The notes below the pieces were generated by a model. It saw only the letters and a list, made by a program, of their open reading frames with translations, made no database searches and was not told the DNA's origin. Source: Nocardioides aromaticivorans (GTDB lineage Bacteria > Actinomycetota > Actinomycetes > Propionibacteriales > Nocardioidaceae). From it: DNA of 64,000 nt. Both the position numbers and the translations under genes were made by a program. The DNA is taken from NCBI RefSeq assembly GCF_013408525.1, contig NZ_JACBZM010000001.1, positions 2,728,001 through 2,792,000 of the forward strand. Direction: 5' to 3'. Positions 42,931 through 51,203 of this stretch are shown one piece after another (position 1 is the stretch's first letter; each line of letters begins with the position of its first letter).

Positions 42931-43251
42931 GTCCCGTCTCTCTCCCCTGGCCATCACTGGCCGTCTCGCGTGGGCCGCTCCCTCTAAGCCCCCACCTGTG
43001 CGCCGGCCGCGTGCGTCCGACCCACGAGGCGTGGACCGGCGTACGGCACGGCTCCTGGTCAACGAATCGTGACACACCGAAGTTATGGGTGTCACATGAT
43101 CCGGACCACAATGCGGTCCCCGTGGTATGTGCACGCGGCACAAAGACGCCGGATGTGACACCACTCCCTCCCGGGAGCCCGGCCGCTCAGGTGGCTCTCA
43201 GGAAGGGACCGCGATGAGGGGCGCCGCGGGGGGATCGGTGACAATGCTGGA
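42931..43251. promoter_or_regulatory. 321-bp divergent intergenic region with an inverted repeat
   Basis: This region carries the promoters of the transglycosylase (minus) and hemL (plus). The only clear structure is GTGACAC (43069-43075) and GTGTCAC (43089-43095) separated by 13 bp, resembling half-sites of CRP-type regulators but with too long a spacer. No small gene with a credible start was found. Confidence 0.4.
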
Positions 43252-44586
43252 GTGCCCGACCTCGTGACCACCGGCCCGACCACCGGCTCCGACGACCTCT
43301 TCGCCCGGGCCCGCGCCGTGACCCCCGGTGGGGTGAACTCCCCGGTCCGGGCGTTCAACGCCGTCGGCGGCACCCCGCGGTTCATCCGCTCGGCCTCCGG
43401 CCCGTGGCTCACCGACGTCGACGGCAACACCTATGTCGACCTGGTCTGCTCGTGGGGGCCGATGCTGCTCGGCCACGGCCACCCCGCCGTGGTGGAGGCG
43501 GTCCAGGCGGCGCTGTCGCGCGGTACGTCGTACGGCACGCCCACGGAGGGGGAGGTGGCCCTCGTCGAGGCGATCGTCGCCCGCACCCCCGTCGAGCGCC
43601 TGCGCCTGGTGTCGTCGGGCACCGAGGCGACCATGTCGGCGATCCGGCTGGCGCGCGGCTTCACCGGGCGCGACGTCATCGTGAAGTTCGCCGGCTGCTA
43701 CCACGGCCACGTCGACTCGCTGCTCGCCGCGGCCGGGTCCGGGCTGACCACCTTCTCCATCCCGGGGACGCCGGGCGTGCCGGCCAGCTCCACCGAGCTG
43801 ACCCTGGTGCTGCCGTACAACGACCGCGAGGCGGTCGCCGCCGCGTTCGCCGAGCACGGCGACCGGATCGCCTGCCTGATCACCGAGGCCGCGCCCGGCA
43901 ACATGGGCGTGGTCCCGCCGGCACCCGGCTTCAACCAGTTCCTCGCCGAGACCTGCCGCGCCCACGGTGCGCTGTTCATCAGCGACGAGGTGATGACCGG
44001 CTTCCGCGTCTCGAAGGCGGGCCAGTGGGGCACCGACGGTGCCGTCGAGGGCTGGGTCCCCGACCTGATGACCTTCGGCAAGGTGATGGGCGGCGGCCTG
44101 CCCGCCGCGGCCTTCGGCGGCCGCGCGGACGTGATGGGCCACCTCGCCCCCGAGGGCCCCGTCTACCAGGCCGGCACACTCTCGGGGAACCCGGTCGCGA
44201 CCGCAGCCGGCCTCGCCACGCTCGATGCCGCGACCGACGAGGTCTACGCCCGGCTCGACGTGGTCGCCGACGCGCTGCGGGCCGGGGCCGCCGAGGCGTT
44301 CACCGCCGCGGGCGTCCCGCACGTCATCCAGTCGACCGGCTCGATGTTCTCCGTCTTCCTCACCGAGGACCCGGTCACCGACTACGCCGAGGCGCAGCGG
44401 ACCGACGTGCCGGCGTACGCCGCCTTCTTCCACGCGATGCTCGACCACGGCGTGCACCTGCCGCCGTCCGCCTTCGAGGCGTGGTTCGTGTCGTCGTCCC
44501 ACGACGACCGCGCGGTCCAGCAGGTCCTCGACGCCCTTCCGGTGGCCGCCCGCGCCGCCGCCGAGACCTTCGGAGCGAGCAAGTGA
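43252..44586 (+). CDS. hemL: Glutamate-1-semialdehyde 2,1-aminomutase
   Basis: 444 residues; a PLP-dependent fold type I enzyme that converts GSA to ALA, next after HemA. The N-terminus is [20 protein letters not shown]. The PLP lysine is K277 in [18 protein letters not shown], with Asp in [11 protein letters not shown] and [18 protein letters not shown] binding the phosphate. The start is GTG 43252. The next gene overlaps by GTGA, opening the operon that continues to ccsB. Confidence 0.96.
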   Translation: MPDLVTTGPTTGSDDLFARARAVTPGGVNSPVRAFNAVGGTPRFIRSASGPWLTDVDGNTYVDLVCSWGPMLLGHGHPAVVEAVQAALSRGTSYGTPTEGEVALVEAIVARTPVERLRLVSSGTEATMSAIRLARGFTGRDVIVKFAGCYHGHVDSLLAAAGSGLTTFSIPGTPGVPASSTELTLVLPYNDREAVAAAFAEHGDRIACLITEAAPGNMGVVPPAPGFNQFLAETCRAHGALFISDEVMTGFRVSKAGQWGTDGAVEGWVPDLMTFGKVMGGGLPAAAFGGRADVMGHLAPEGPVYQAGTLSGNPVATAAGLATLDAATDEVYARLDVVADALRAGAAEAFTAAGVPHVIQSTGSMFSVFLTEDPVTDYAEAQRTDVPAYAAFFHAMLDHGVHLPPSAFEAWFVSSSHDDRAVQQVLDALPVAARAAAETFGASK

Positions 44587-45281
44587 CCGGCATCCCCGAC
44601 ACGATCGTCCACCTCGTCCGCCACGGCGAGGTCCACAACCCGCAGGGCATCCTCTACGGACGCCGTGACGGCTTCCACCTGTCGGTGCGCGGGCGGGCCA
44701 TGGCCGACCGCGTGGGCGAGGCGCTCAAGGGCAACGACATCACCCTGATCCGGTCCTCGCCGCTCGAGCGCGCGCAGGAGACCGCGGCCCCGCTCGCGTC
44801 GGCGCTCGGCCTGGAGGTCGGCCTCGAGCCGCGGGTCATCGAGTCGCAGAACCGGTTCGAGGGCCTCACCTTCGGCAAGGGCAACAACGCGCTGCGCAAC
44901 CCGCTGCTGTGGCGCCACCTCTACAACCCGTTCAAGCCGTCGTGGGGCGAGCCCTACCGGGCGATCGTCGAGCGGATGATGACGGCCGTCCACGACGCCC
45001 GCCGCGACGCCGCCGGCCACGAGGCGGTGCTGGTCTCCCACCAGCTGCCGATCTGGACGACCCGCCTCGCCGCGGAGAAGCGGTCCTTCCTGCACGACCC
45101 GCGCAAGCGGCAGTGCACCCTGTGCTCGATCACCTCCTTCGGGTTCGCGGGCGACGAGCTCGTCGAGATCTCCTACGCTGAGCCGGCGATCGACCTGATC
45201 CCGACCGGCGACATCGCCGCGCCGTTCTCGGCCGGTGACGCCCCCGAGGAGAACAAGCCGGAGGGGACACCGCCCGCATGA
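44583..45281 (+). CDS. Histidine phosphatase (phosphoglycerate mutase-like) family protein
   Basis: 232 residues. Catalytic motif LVRHGEVHN near the N-terminus, second Arg in [13 protein letters not shown], the acidic residue in FEGLTFGKG and the second His in [11 protein letters not shown] are intact. It is encoded between hemL and the cytochrome c genes as in Rv0525 of M. tuberculosis; the substrate is unknown. It has two cysteines in [13 protein letters not shown], an unusual CxxC. Start GTG 44583 overlaps hemL. Confidence 0.9.
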   Translation: MTGIPDTIVHLVRHGEVHNPQGILYGRRDGFHLSVRGRAMADRVGEALKGNDITLIRSSPLERAQETAAPLASALGLEVGLEPRVIESQNRFEGLTFGKGNNALRNPLLWRHLYNPFKPSWGEPYRAIVERMMTAVHDARRDAAGHEAVLVSHQLPIWTTRLAAEKRSFLHDPRKRQCTLCSITSFGFAGDELVEISYAEPAIDLIPTGDIAAPFSAGDAPEENKPEGTPPA

Positions 45282-45841
45282 TCCGTCGCGCCCTGGCCGG
45301 CCTGGCCGTGCTCGTCCTGACGTCCGGCTGCTCGGGCGTCAAGGGCACCGACGACCTCGAGTACGTCGGCGGCGACGGCAAGGTCGTCGAGGTCGCGAAG
45401 GACAAGCGCGAGGACCCGGTCGAGATCAGCGGGGAGACCGTGCAGGGCGAGCCGCTCGACATCAGCGACCTGCGCGGCAAGGCGGTCGTGCTCAACGTGT
45501 GGTGGTCCGGCTGCGGGCCGTGCCGCTCCGAGATGCCGATGCTGGTCGACGCCGAGGAGGAGCTGGGCAAGGACGAGGTGGCCTTCGTCGGCATCAACAT
45601 CCGCGACCTGGCCCCCGAGAACGCCGCCGCCTTCGAGGACGACCGCGGCGTCGACTACCCCTCGCTCTACGACCCGGGCAGCGAGACCCTGGGCTCGCTC
45701 GGCAAGTACGAGACCCGGTCCGTGCCGGCGACGTACGTCCTCGACACCGAGGGCCGGGTCGCCGCGCTGATGAACGGTCCGGTGCCCTCGAAGAGCACCC
45801 TGGTGACCCTTGTCCGGGACGTCCTCGCGGAGAAGGGCTGA
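45278..45841 (+). CDS. TlpA/ResA-like thiol-disulfide lipoprotein
   Basis: 187 residues. Lipoprotein signal peptide with lipobox LTSGC (lipidated C18). The extracytoplasmic thioredoxin fold carries the redox motif CGPC at 79-82 (WWSGCGPCRSEMPM) and the cis-Pro loop TRSVPATYVLD. It would reduce apocytochrome c CxxCH cysteines before heme attachment, receiving electrons through CcdA. Coupled by ATGA to the phosphatase gene and followed by ccdA after 13 bp. Confidence 0.94.
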   Translation: MIRRALAGLAVLVLTSGCSGVKGTDDLEYVGGDGKVVEVAKDKREDPVEISGETVQGEPLDISDLRGKAVVLNVWWSGCGPCRSEMPMLVDAEEELGKDEVAFVGINIRDLAPENAAAFEDDRGVDYPSLYDPGSETLGSLGKYETRSVPATYVLDTEGRVAALMNGPVPSKSTLVTLVRDVLAEKG

Positions 45842-45854
45842 GGGTGGCGGGCTG

Positions 45855-46619
45855 ATGGGTGAATGGTTCCAGGAGCAGGCCGCCGCCGGGTCGCTCGGCC
45901 TGGCCGTGCCGGTCGCCGCGATCGCCGGGCTGGTCTCCTTCTTCTCCCCGTGCGTGCTGCCGCTGCTGCCGGGCTACCTCTCCTACGCGACCGGGCTGTC
46001 CGGCGCGGACCTCGCCGCCGGTGAGGCCGGGAAGCGGCGCGGCCGGATGCTGCTCGGGTCGATCCTGTTCGTGCTCGGCTTCGCCGTCGTCTTCGTCTTC
46101 TACGGCACGGCCTTCGGCTCCATCGGCCAGCCGCTGCGCCGGTGGCAGGACGAGCTGCAGCTCGGCCTCGGCGTCGTCCTGATCGTGCTGGGCCTGGTCT
46201 TCGCGGGAGTCCTCTCGATCTTCCAGCGCGACCTGCGCATCCACAAGGTGCCCGCGGTCGGGCTCGGCGCCGCGCCCCTCATCGGCGCCCTCTTCGCGAT
46301 CGGCTGGACGCCCTGCGTGGGTCCGACCTTCGGCGTGATCCTCAACCTCACCTTCGCCGACGGCGCCACCGCGGCCCGCGGTGGCCTGCTGGCGCTCTGC
46401 TACGCGCTGGGCCTCGGGCTGCCCTTCATCATCGTGGCCGTCGCCTACAACCGGCTGTCGAACGCGCTCGGCTGGGTACGCCGCCACCAGGTCGCCTTCA
46501 TGCGCGTCGGTGGCGCCTTCCTCGTGGTCATCGGCGTCCTGATGGTCACCGGCTGGTGGGACCACGTCGTGCAGTGGGCCCAGCTGCAGACCGTGGACTT
46601 CGGGGAGACCATCCTGTGA
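45855..46619 (+). CDS. ccdA: Cytochrome c biogenesis protein CcdA (DsbD-type transmembrane thiol carrier)
   Basis: 254 residues with six membrane helices. The two redox cysteines are in FFSPCVLPLLPGYLSY (helix 1) and IGWTPCVGPTFGVIL (helix 4), the standard CcdA pair that moves electrons from thioredoxin to the TlpA-like protein. ATG 45855 follows a G-rich purine stretch; an upstream reading from 45810 is not supported. GTGA overlap with resB. Confidence 0.95.
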   Translation: MGEWFQEQAAAGSLGLAVPVAAIAGLVSFFSPCVLPLLPGYLSYATGLSGADLAAGEAGKRRGRMLLGSILFVLGFAVVFVFYGTAFGSIGQPLRRWQDELQLGLGVVLIVLGLVFAGVLSIFQRDLRIHKVPAVGLGAAPLIGALFAIGWTPCVGPTFGVILNLTFADGATAARGGLLALCYALGLGLPFIIVAVAYNRLSNALGWVRRHQVAFMRVGGAFLVVIGVLMVTGWWDHVVQWAQLQTVDFGETIL

Positions 46620-48172
46620 GCACCGAGCCTGCGGGCACCGGCCGGAAGGCCGGCGAGCTCACCGCGCGCGAGCTGCTGCGCTGGGTGTGGCGCCAGGTCA
46701 CCTCCATGCGCACCGCGCTGATGCTGCTCCTGCTGCTCGCGCTGGCCGCCATCCCCGGCTCGGTGATCCCGCAGGCCGACGTCGACTCCCTGGCGGTGAC
46801 CCGCTGGAAGAGCGAGCACCCCAAGCTCACGCCCCTCTACGAGAAGCTCGACCTGTTCTCGGTCTACTCCTCGCCGTGGTTCTCGGCCGTCTACCTGCTG
46901 CTCGTCATCTCGCTCGTGGGCTGCATCGTTCCCCGGCTGTTCGTCTACTACCGCGCCCTGCGGGCCCAGCCCCCGGCGGCTCCCCGCCACCTCGGTCGCA
47001 TGCCCGTGCAGGCGGCGTACACGACGGAGCGGAGCGCCGAGGAGGTGCTGGAGCAGGCGCGGACGGTGCTCGGCCGCCGGCACCGACTGCGGCCGGTCGC
47101 CGACGGCGACGACTTCGTCGCCGCCGAGCGCGGTTACCTCCGCGAGGCCGGCAACCTGCTCTTCCACCTGTCGGTGCTCGTGGTGCTGGCGGGCTTCGCG
47201 GTCGGTGGCCTGTGGGGCTACCAGGGCGGCGTGATCCTCGTCGAGGGCAGCACGTTCAGCAACAACCTCACGCAGTACGACGACTTCAAGCCCGGCGGCC
47301 TGTTCCGCCAGCAGCAGATGCAGGACTTCCGGTTCACGGTCGAGGACTTCGACGTGGACTGGCTGACCAAGGGGCCGCGGGCGGGACAGGCCCGCAAGTT
47401 CGAGGCGCACCTCAGCTACCACACCACGAAGGACGCCCCGGAGAAGGAGTACGACCTCCGGGTCAACCACCCGCTGGAGATCGACGGCACCGACGTGTTC
47501 CTGATCGGGCACGGCTACGCGCCCGTCGTGACCGTGCGCGACGGCGACGGCAAGGTCACCTACACCGGCCCGACGCCCTTCCTCCCGCAGGACGCGAGCT
47601 TCCTGTCCTTCGGCGTGATCAAGCCGCCCGTGGTCGACCCGCAGATCGGCCTGGAGGGCCTGTTCTACCCGTCCTTCGACATGCGCGACGGCAACCCGGT
47701 CACCGTCTTCGGCGACGACCTCAACCCGACCCTGTCGATGCTCGCCTACACCGGCGACCTCGGCTACGAGTCGGGCCGTTCGCAGTCGGTCTACGTGCTC
47801 GACAAGACCAACGCCAAGCCGATCCAGAAGGACGGCAAGCCGGTCCGTGTCGACCTGCAGGTCGGCGACACCTTCACGCTGCCCGACAACCTCGGCACGG
47901 TCACCTTCGACCGGGTCGACCCGTGGATCCGCGTGCAGATCAGCCAGACGCCCGGCAAGGGTGTCGCGCTGATCGGCATGATCATGGCCCTGATCGGCCT
48001 CTGCGCATCGCTCTTCATCCGGCCGCGCCGGGTGTGGGTGCGGGCGGTGCCCGGCACAATGACCGACGACGGCGCGACCCGGGTCGAGGTCGCCGTACTC
48101 GACAGGTCCGGCAACGGTGAGATGGACGAGGTCCTCGCCACCCTGCTCGGCCAGCTCAAGGAGAAGCAATGA
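46616..48172 (+). CDS. resB: Cytochrome c biogenesis protein ResB (Ccs1)
   Basis: 518 residues. Three N-terminal helices (including TALMLLLLLALAAIPGSVIP and FSAVYLLLVISLVGCIVPR), a fourth at LLFHLSVLVVLAGFAVGGL and a last one near the C-terminus flank a large extracytoplasmic domain with GHGYAPVVTVRDGDG. It is half of the system II cytochrome c synthase. Start GTG 46616 overlaps ccdA; the stop overlaps ccsB. Confidence 0.94.
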   Translation: MSTEPAGTGRKAGELTARELLRWVWRQVTSMRTALMLLLLLALAAIPGSVIPQADVDSLAVTRWKSEHPKLTPLYEKLDLFSVYSSPWFSAVYLLLVISLVGCIVPRLFVYYRALRAQPPAAPRHLGRMPVQAAYTTERSAEEVLEQARTVLGRRHRLRPVADGDDFVAAERGYLREAGNLLFHLSVLVVLAGFAVGGLWGYQGGVILVEGSTFSNNLTQYDDFKPGGLFRQQQMQDFRFTVEDFDVDWLTKGPRAGQARKFEAHLSYHTTKDAPEKEYDLRVNHPLEIDGTDVFLIGHGYAPVVTVRDGDGKVTYTGPTPFLPQDASFLSFGVIKPPVVDPQIGLEGLFYPSFDMRDGNPVTVFGDDLNPTLSMLAYTGDLGYESGRSQSVYVLDKTNAKPIQKDGKPVRVDLQVGDTFTLPDNLGTVTFDRVDPWIRVQISQTPGKGVALIGMIMALIGLCASLFIRPRRVWVRAVPGTMTDDGATRVEVAVLDRSGNGEMDEVLATLLGQLKEKQ

Positions 48173-49155
48173 CCGACCTCAACTGGGAGAACCTCAGCAA
48201 CCAGGCCGTCGCGGTGGCGGGCGTCCTCTACTTCATCGCGCTGCTGGTGCACCTCGCCGAGTGGGCCTCGCTGCGCCAGCCGGCCGCCGACCGCGAGCTG
48301 GTGGGCTCCGGCGGCGTCGACCTAGCCAAGGACTCCGCTCCGGTGGAGGAGCCGGAGCGGACCGCCTTCCTGGGCCGGCTCGGCTTCCTGCTGACCTGCT
48401 TCGCGTGCGTGGTGCACTTCGTGTCCCTCGTCGGCCGCGGCATGGCCGCGGACCCGAACCGGGTGCCGTGGGGCAACATGTACGAGTTCACCCTGACCGG
48501 CACGTTCGTCGTGACGCTGCTGTACGTCGCCCTCTACCGCCGCTTCGGCCTCGGCTGGATGGGCCCGCTCGTCGTCGGCTTCGTCGTCACCACGCTGATG
48601 GTCGCGGTGATCTGGCTGCACGACGAGGTCGCGCCGCTCACCGAGGCGCTGAACTCCCCGTGGCTGGTCATCCACGTGATCTCCGCCGTCATCGCGACCG
48701 GCGCGTTCACCCTCGGCGGCATCGCCTCGGTCATGTACCTCGTCCGGATGCGTGCCGAGCGCCGGGCCGAGGCGTCCGGCCGCCAGCTGCGCGGCTGGAT
48801 CGCCCGGGTGCCGCAGCTCGACGCGCTCGACCGGCTCGCCTACCGGGTCCACGCCTTCGCGTTCCCGGTGTGGACCTTCGCGGTCCTCATCACCGGACCG
48901 ATCTGGGCCCACGAGGCGTGGTCGCGCTACTGGAACTGGGACCCCAAGGAGGTCTGGGCGTTCATCACGTGGGTCGTCTACGCCGGCTACCTGCACGCCC
49001 GGGCGACCGCCGGCTGGAAGGGTCGCCGCGCCGCGATGCTCGCGCTCGTCGGCGTCGCCACCCTGTGGTTCAACTTCATCGGGATCAACTACTTCTCGAC
49101 CGCGAGCCAGCACTCGTACGCCGTCGAGCGCCCGGCGTTCATCGACCAACGCTGA
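48169..49155 (+). CDS. ccsB: Cytochrome c biogenesis protein CcsB (ResC/CcsA family heme handling)
   Basis: 328 residues with about eight membrane helices. The heme-handling WWD-like motif is YWNWDPKEVWAF, flanked by conserved histidines in LVIHVISAVIATG, YRVHAFAFPVW and YAGYLHARAT. It exports heme and, with ResB, ligates it to apocytochrome c. Last gene of the hemL-ccsB unit; a very long hairpin follows. Confidence 0.95.
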   Translation: MTDLNWENLSNQAVAVAGVLYFIALLVHLAEWASLRQPAADRELVGSGGVDLAKDSAPVEEPERTAFLGRLGFLLTCFACVVHFVSLVGRGMAADPNRVPWGNMYEFTLTGTFVVTLLYVALYRRFGLGWMGPLVVGFVVTTLMVAVIWLHDEVAPLTEALNSPWLVIHVISAVIATGAFTLGGIASVMYLVRMRAERRAEASGRQLRGWIARVPQLDALDRLAYRVHAFAFPVWTFAVLITGPIWAHEAWSRYWNWDPKEVWAFITWVVYAGYLHARATAGWKGRRAAMLALVGVATLWFNFIGINYFSTASQHSYAVERPAFIDQR

Positions 49156-49166
49156 CGACCGACCGC

Positions 49167-49231
49167 CCGTCGTACCGGACCCAGTGGCTGCCGGAGGCCC
49201 GCACCCACGACCACTGGGTCCGGTACGACGG
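49167..49231. terminator. Long perfect hairpin between convergent genes
   Basis: Arms of 21 bp (49167-49187 and 49211-49231) are perfectly complementary, with a 23-nt loop; the arms contain GTACCGGACCCAGTGG and its complement. It starts 12 bp after the ccsB stop and ends 11 bp before the end of the convergent small gene. No T tract. Confidence 0.75.
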
Positions 49232-49241
49232 CAGTCGGGCC

Positions 49242-49478
49242 TCAGCCGTCGGGCTGGTCCGGTGGGTTCTTGTGCTGCCGGCGCTCCTGCTGACGGCGCT
49301 GCCAGTCCAGGTCGCGCAGGAACGACTCGTCGTCGTCGGGCGCGACCGGCCGGGTCGGCGGCTTCGGCCGGGAGGGCCGCCGCGGCATCTGCTCGCCCCC
49401 GAGCCCGCGGTCCTGCATCCAGCGGACCGCGAGGTAGGTGACCGCCGCGAAGATCACGACGACGAGCAGCAGCTTCAC
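49242..49478 (-). CDS. Small single-pass membrane protein, unknown function
   Basis: 78 residues: one N-terminal helix (KLLLVVVIFAAVTYLAVRW) and a charged, Pro/Arg-rich cytoplasmic tail (RRPSRPKPPTRPVAPDDD, LDWQRRQQERRQHK). No domain recognised. The start is GTG 49478, preceded by TGGTGGA. The position, convergent with ccsB, is conserved in some actinobacteria by my recollection. Codon use matches the neighbourhood, so it is likely real. Confidence 0.68.
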   Translation of the reverse strand: MKLLLVVVIFAAVTYLAVRWMQDRGLGGEQMPRRPSRPKPPTRPVAPDDDESFLRDLDWQRRQQERRQHKNPPDQPDG

Positions 49479-49561
49479 TCCACCAGAGTAGAGCGGGGCT
49501 GGTGATCCCGCGCCCGGTCCCCGGGTCTCGATCCGGCAACGCTGCGACTTACCCTTGGACG

Positions 49562-49822
49562 GTGAAGGAGTTCTGGATCTACACCGCCCTGCGCGCCGGT
49601 CTGTTCGTCGGCGCGTTCTGCATCGTGTTCGGGGTGTGGTTCCTCGTCGCCGACTCGGTCAACCTGCTGTGGGTCTTCGTGATCGCGTTCCTGGTGAGTG
49701 GCGCGGCGTCCTACGTCCTCCTCGAGCGGCAGCGCGCTGCGTTCGCCGTGAAGGTCGAGGGCCGCGCAGGCCGGATCACCGAGAAGTACGAGGAGATGCG
49801 CGCCAAGGAGGACGAGGACTGA
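49562..49822 (+). CDS. DUF4229 domain-containing membrane protein
   Basis: 86 residues with two membrane helices (ALRAGLFVGAFCIVFGVWFL and LLWVFVIAFLVSGAASYVLL) and a charged C-terminus (ITEKYEEMRAKEDED). KEFWIYTALR at the start is typical of DUF4229, an actinobacteria-specific family of unknown function (near Rv0531 in M. tuberculosis). The start is GTG 49562. The 21-bp repeat array begins 16 bp after the stop. Confidence 0.85.
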   Translation: MKEFWIYTALRAGLFVGAFCIVFGVWFLVADSVNLLWVFVIAFLVSGAASYVLLERQRAAFAVKVEGRAGRITEKYEEMRAKEDED

Positions 49823-49838
49823 TCGTCCTCACCCCTGC

Positions 49839-50152
49839 GCGAGTTGCCACTCTGACGGGTCGAGTTGCCGATTTGGCCGGTTGAGTTGCCCCTCGGGTCG
49901 CGCGCCGCGCACCAAGGTGGCAAGTCGACGGGCCGAGGTGGCAAGTCGACGGGCCAAGGTGGCAAGTCGACGGACCAAGGTGGCAAGTCGACGGACCAAG
50001 GTGGCAAGTCGACGGACCAAGGTGGCAAGTCGACGGGCCAAGGTGGCAAGTCGACGGGCCAAGGTGGCAAGTCGACGGGCCAAGGTGGCAAGTCGACGGG
50101 CCAAGGTGGCAAGTCGACGGGCCAAGGTGGCAAGTCGACTCGAAGTGGCAGG
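49839..50152. repeat. 21-bp tandem repeat array beside menA
   Basis: Eleven tandem 21-bp units at 21-bp spacing, first core at 49916 and last at 50126 (core GGTGGCAAGTCGACGG), with only A/G and G/A variation at two positions. They are preceded by three degenerate copies of the same unit in inverted orientation (GAGTTGCC at 49841, 49862 and 49883). A twelfth decayed unit touches the menA stop. The 330 bp between DUF4229 and menA hold nothing else. All frames are open because 21 is divisible by 3, but the reading frames are artefacts. No spacers, so not a CRISPR. Confidence 0.93.
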
Positions 50153-51034
50153 TCAGGCGAGCACGAGGCCGAGTCCGGCCAGGACCGCCCAGCCGAGCTC
50201 GGCGATGCCGGTCTGCTGCAGGACGGGGATGAGCGCCGGGCCGCCGGCGCCACCGAGCACGATCCGCGCGGCCCTCGTGGCGGGCAGCAGGAAGCCCAGG
50301 CCGAGCAGCGCCCACCATGACGTCAGCGCGGCGAGCACGACCACGGCCGCGGCGGAGACGCTGACCAGGACCGCGTAGAACCCCCGGGTACGACGATCGC
50401 CGAGCCGCACGGCCAGGGTGATCTTGCCCGAGACGGTGTCGGTGGGGATGTCGCGCAGGTTGTTGGCCACGAGGATGGCGCACGCCAGGGCACCGACGCC
50501 GGTGCCGGCGGCGACCGACGCCCAGCCGATCTCCCCCCAGCGCTCGGTCTGCACCCAGGTGGTGCCGACGACGGCGACGAGGCCGAAGAAGATGAAGACC
50601 ATCACCTCGCCGAGGCCGAGGTAGCCGTAGGGCTTCGAGCCGCCGGTGTAGAACCAGGCGGCGAGCACGCTGACCGCGCCGACGGCGAGCAGCCACCACG
50701 CGGTCGTGGCGGCGAGGGCGATGCCGGCGACGGCGGCGACCCCGAAGGAGAGGAAGGCCGCCCGCTTCACCGCGGCCGGGGTGGCGAGGCCGGAGCCGAC
50801 CAGGCGCAGCGGGCCGACTCGCTCGTCGTCGGTGCCGCGGATGCCGTCGGAGTAGTCGTTGGCGTAGTTGACGCCGACCTGGAGGGCGAGGCTGACCACG
50901 AGGGCGAGCAGTGCCTTCCACCAGACCGCGCTGTCGTCGTACACGGCGACGGCGGTGCCGACGAGGACCGGGGCGACGGCCGCGGGGAGGGTGCGGAGTC
51001 GGGCGCCGGCAATCCAGTGCTTCGCGGTGGCCAT
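50153..51034 (-). CDS. menA: 1,4-dihydroxy-2-naphthoate polyprenyltransferase MenA
   Basis: 293 residues with about eight to nine helices. The first Asp-rich motif for prenyl diphosphate/Mg2+ is NYANDYSDGIRGTDD, the second is NNLRDIPTDTVSGK. It attaches the polyprenyl tail to DHNA, making demethylmenaquinone. Its 3' end abuts the 21-bp repeat array. Same strand as the MFS gene upstream but separated by 169 bp in which I see no clear feature, so it probably has its own promoter. Confidence 0.94.
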   Translation of the reverse strand: MATAKHWIAGARLRTLPAAVAPVLVGTAVAVYDDSAVWWKALLALVVSLALQVGVNYANDYSDGIRGTDDERVGPLRLVGSGLATPAAVKRAAFLSFGVAAVAGIALAATTAWWLLAVGAVSVLAAWFYTGGSKPYGYLGLGEVMVFIFFGLVAVVGTTWVQTERWGEIGWASVAAGTGVGALACAILVANNLRDIPTDTVSGKITLAVRLGDRRTRGFYAVLVSVSAAAVVVLAALTSWWALLGLGFLLPATRAARIVLGGAGGPALIPVLQQTGIAELGWAVLAGLGLVLA

Positions 51035-51203
51035 AGCCGTCGATCTAACCTCATCCCGCCGAGCTGCGACGAGTTGGGCGGGTCCAGATGGGTGTGATGC
51101 AGGCGCCCGGCGCGACGGCAGTCTGGCCGACTGTCGAGCGTCGGCAACGCAGCCAGCGCGCCCCTGTGGGGCCGCCCGGCCGTCGCAGGGCGGCGCGATG
51201 AGG

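Noticed and set aside
42931..43200. c-di-AMP (ydaO) riboswitch before the transglycosylase gene
   Set aside because: The idea was attractive because DisA is encoded in the window and this class controls wall hydrolases, but the conserved core (including the GACAGCTAACC-like 3' part) is not present on the minus strand.
49839..50152. CRISPR array
   Set aside because: Units are contiguous 21-mers without unique spacers, and no cas gene is nearby. The same applies to the 22-bp cluster at 41475-41620.
49829..50378. Open frames encoding heptapeptide repeats through the 21-bp array, and a menA reading extended into it
   Set aside because: A 21-bp unit keeps every frame open, so repeated peptides appear on both strands. 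None has a start context or family match, and MenA ends normally at 50153.
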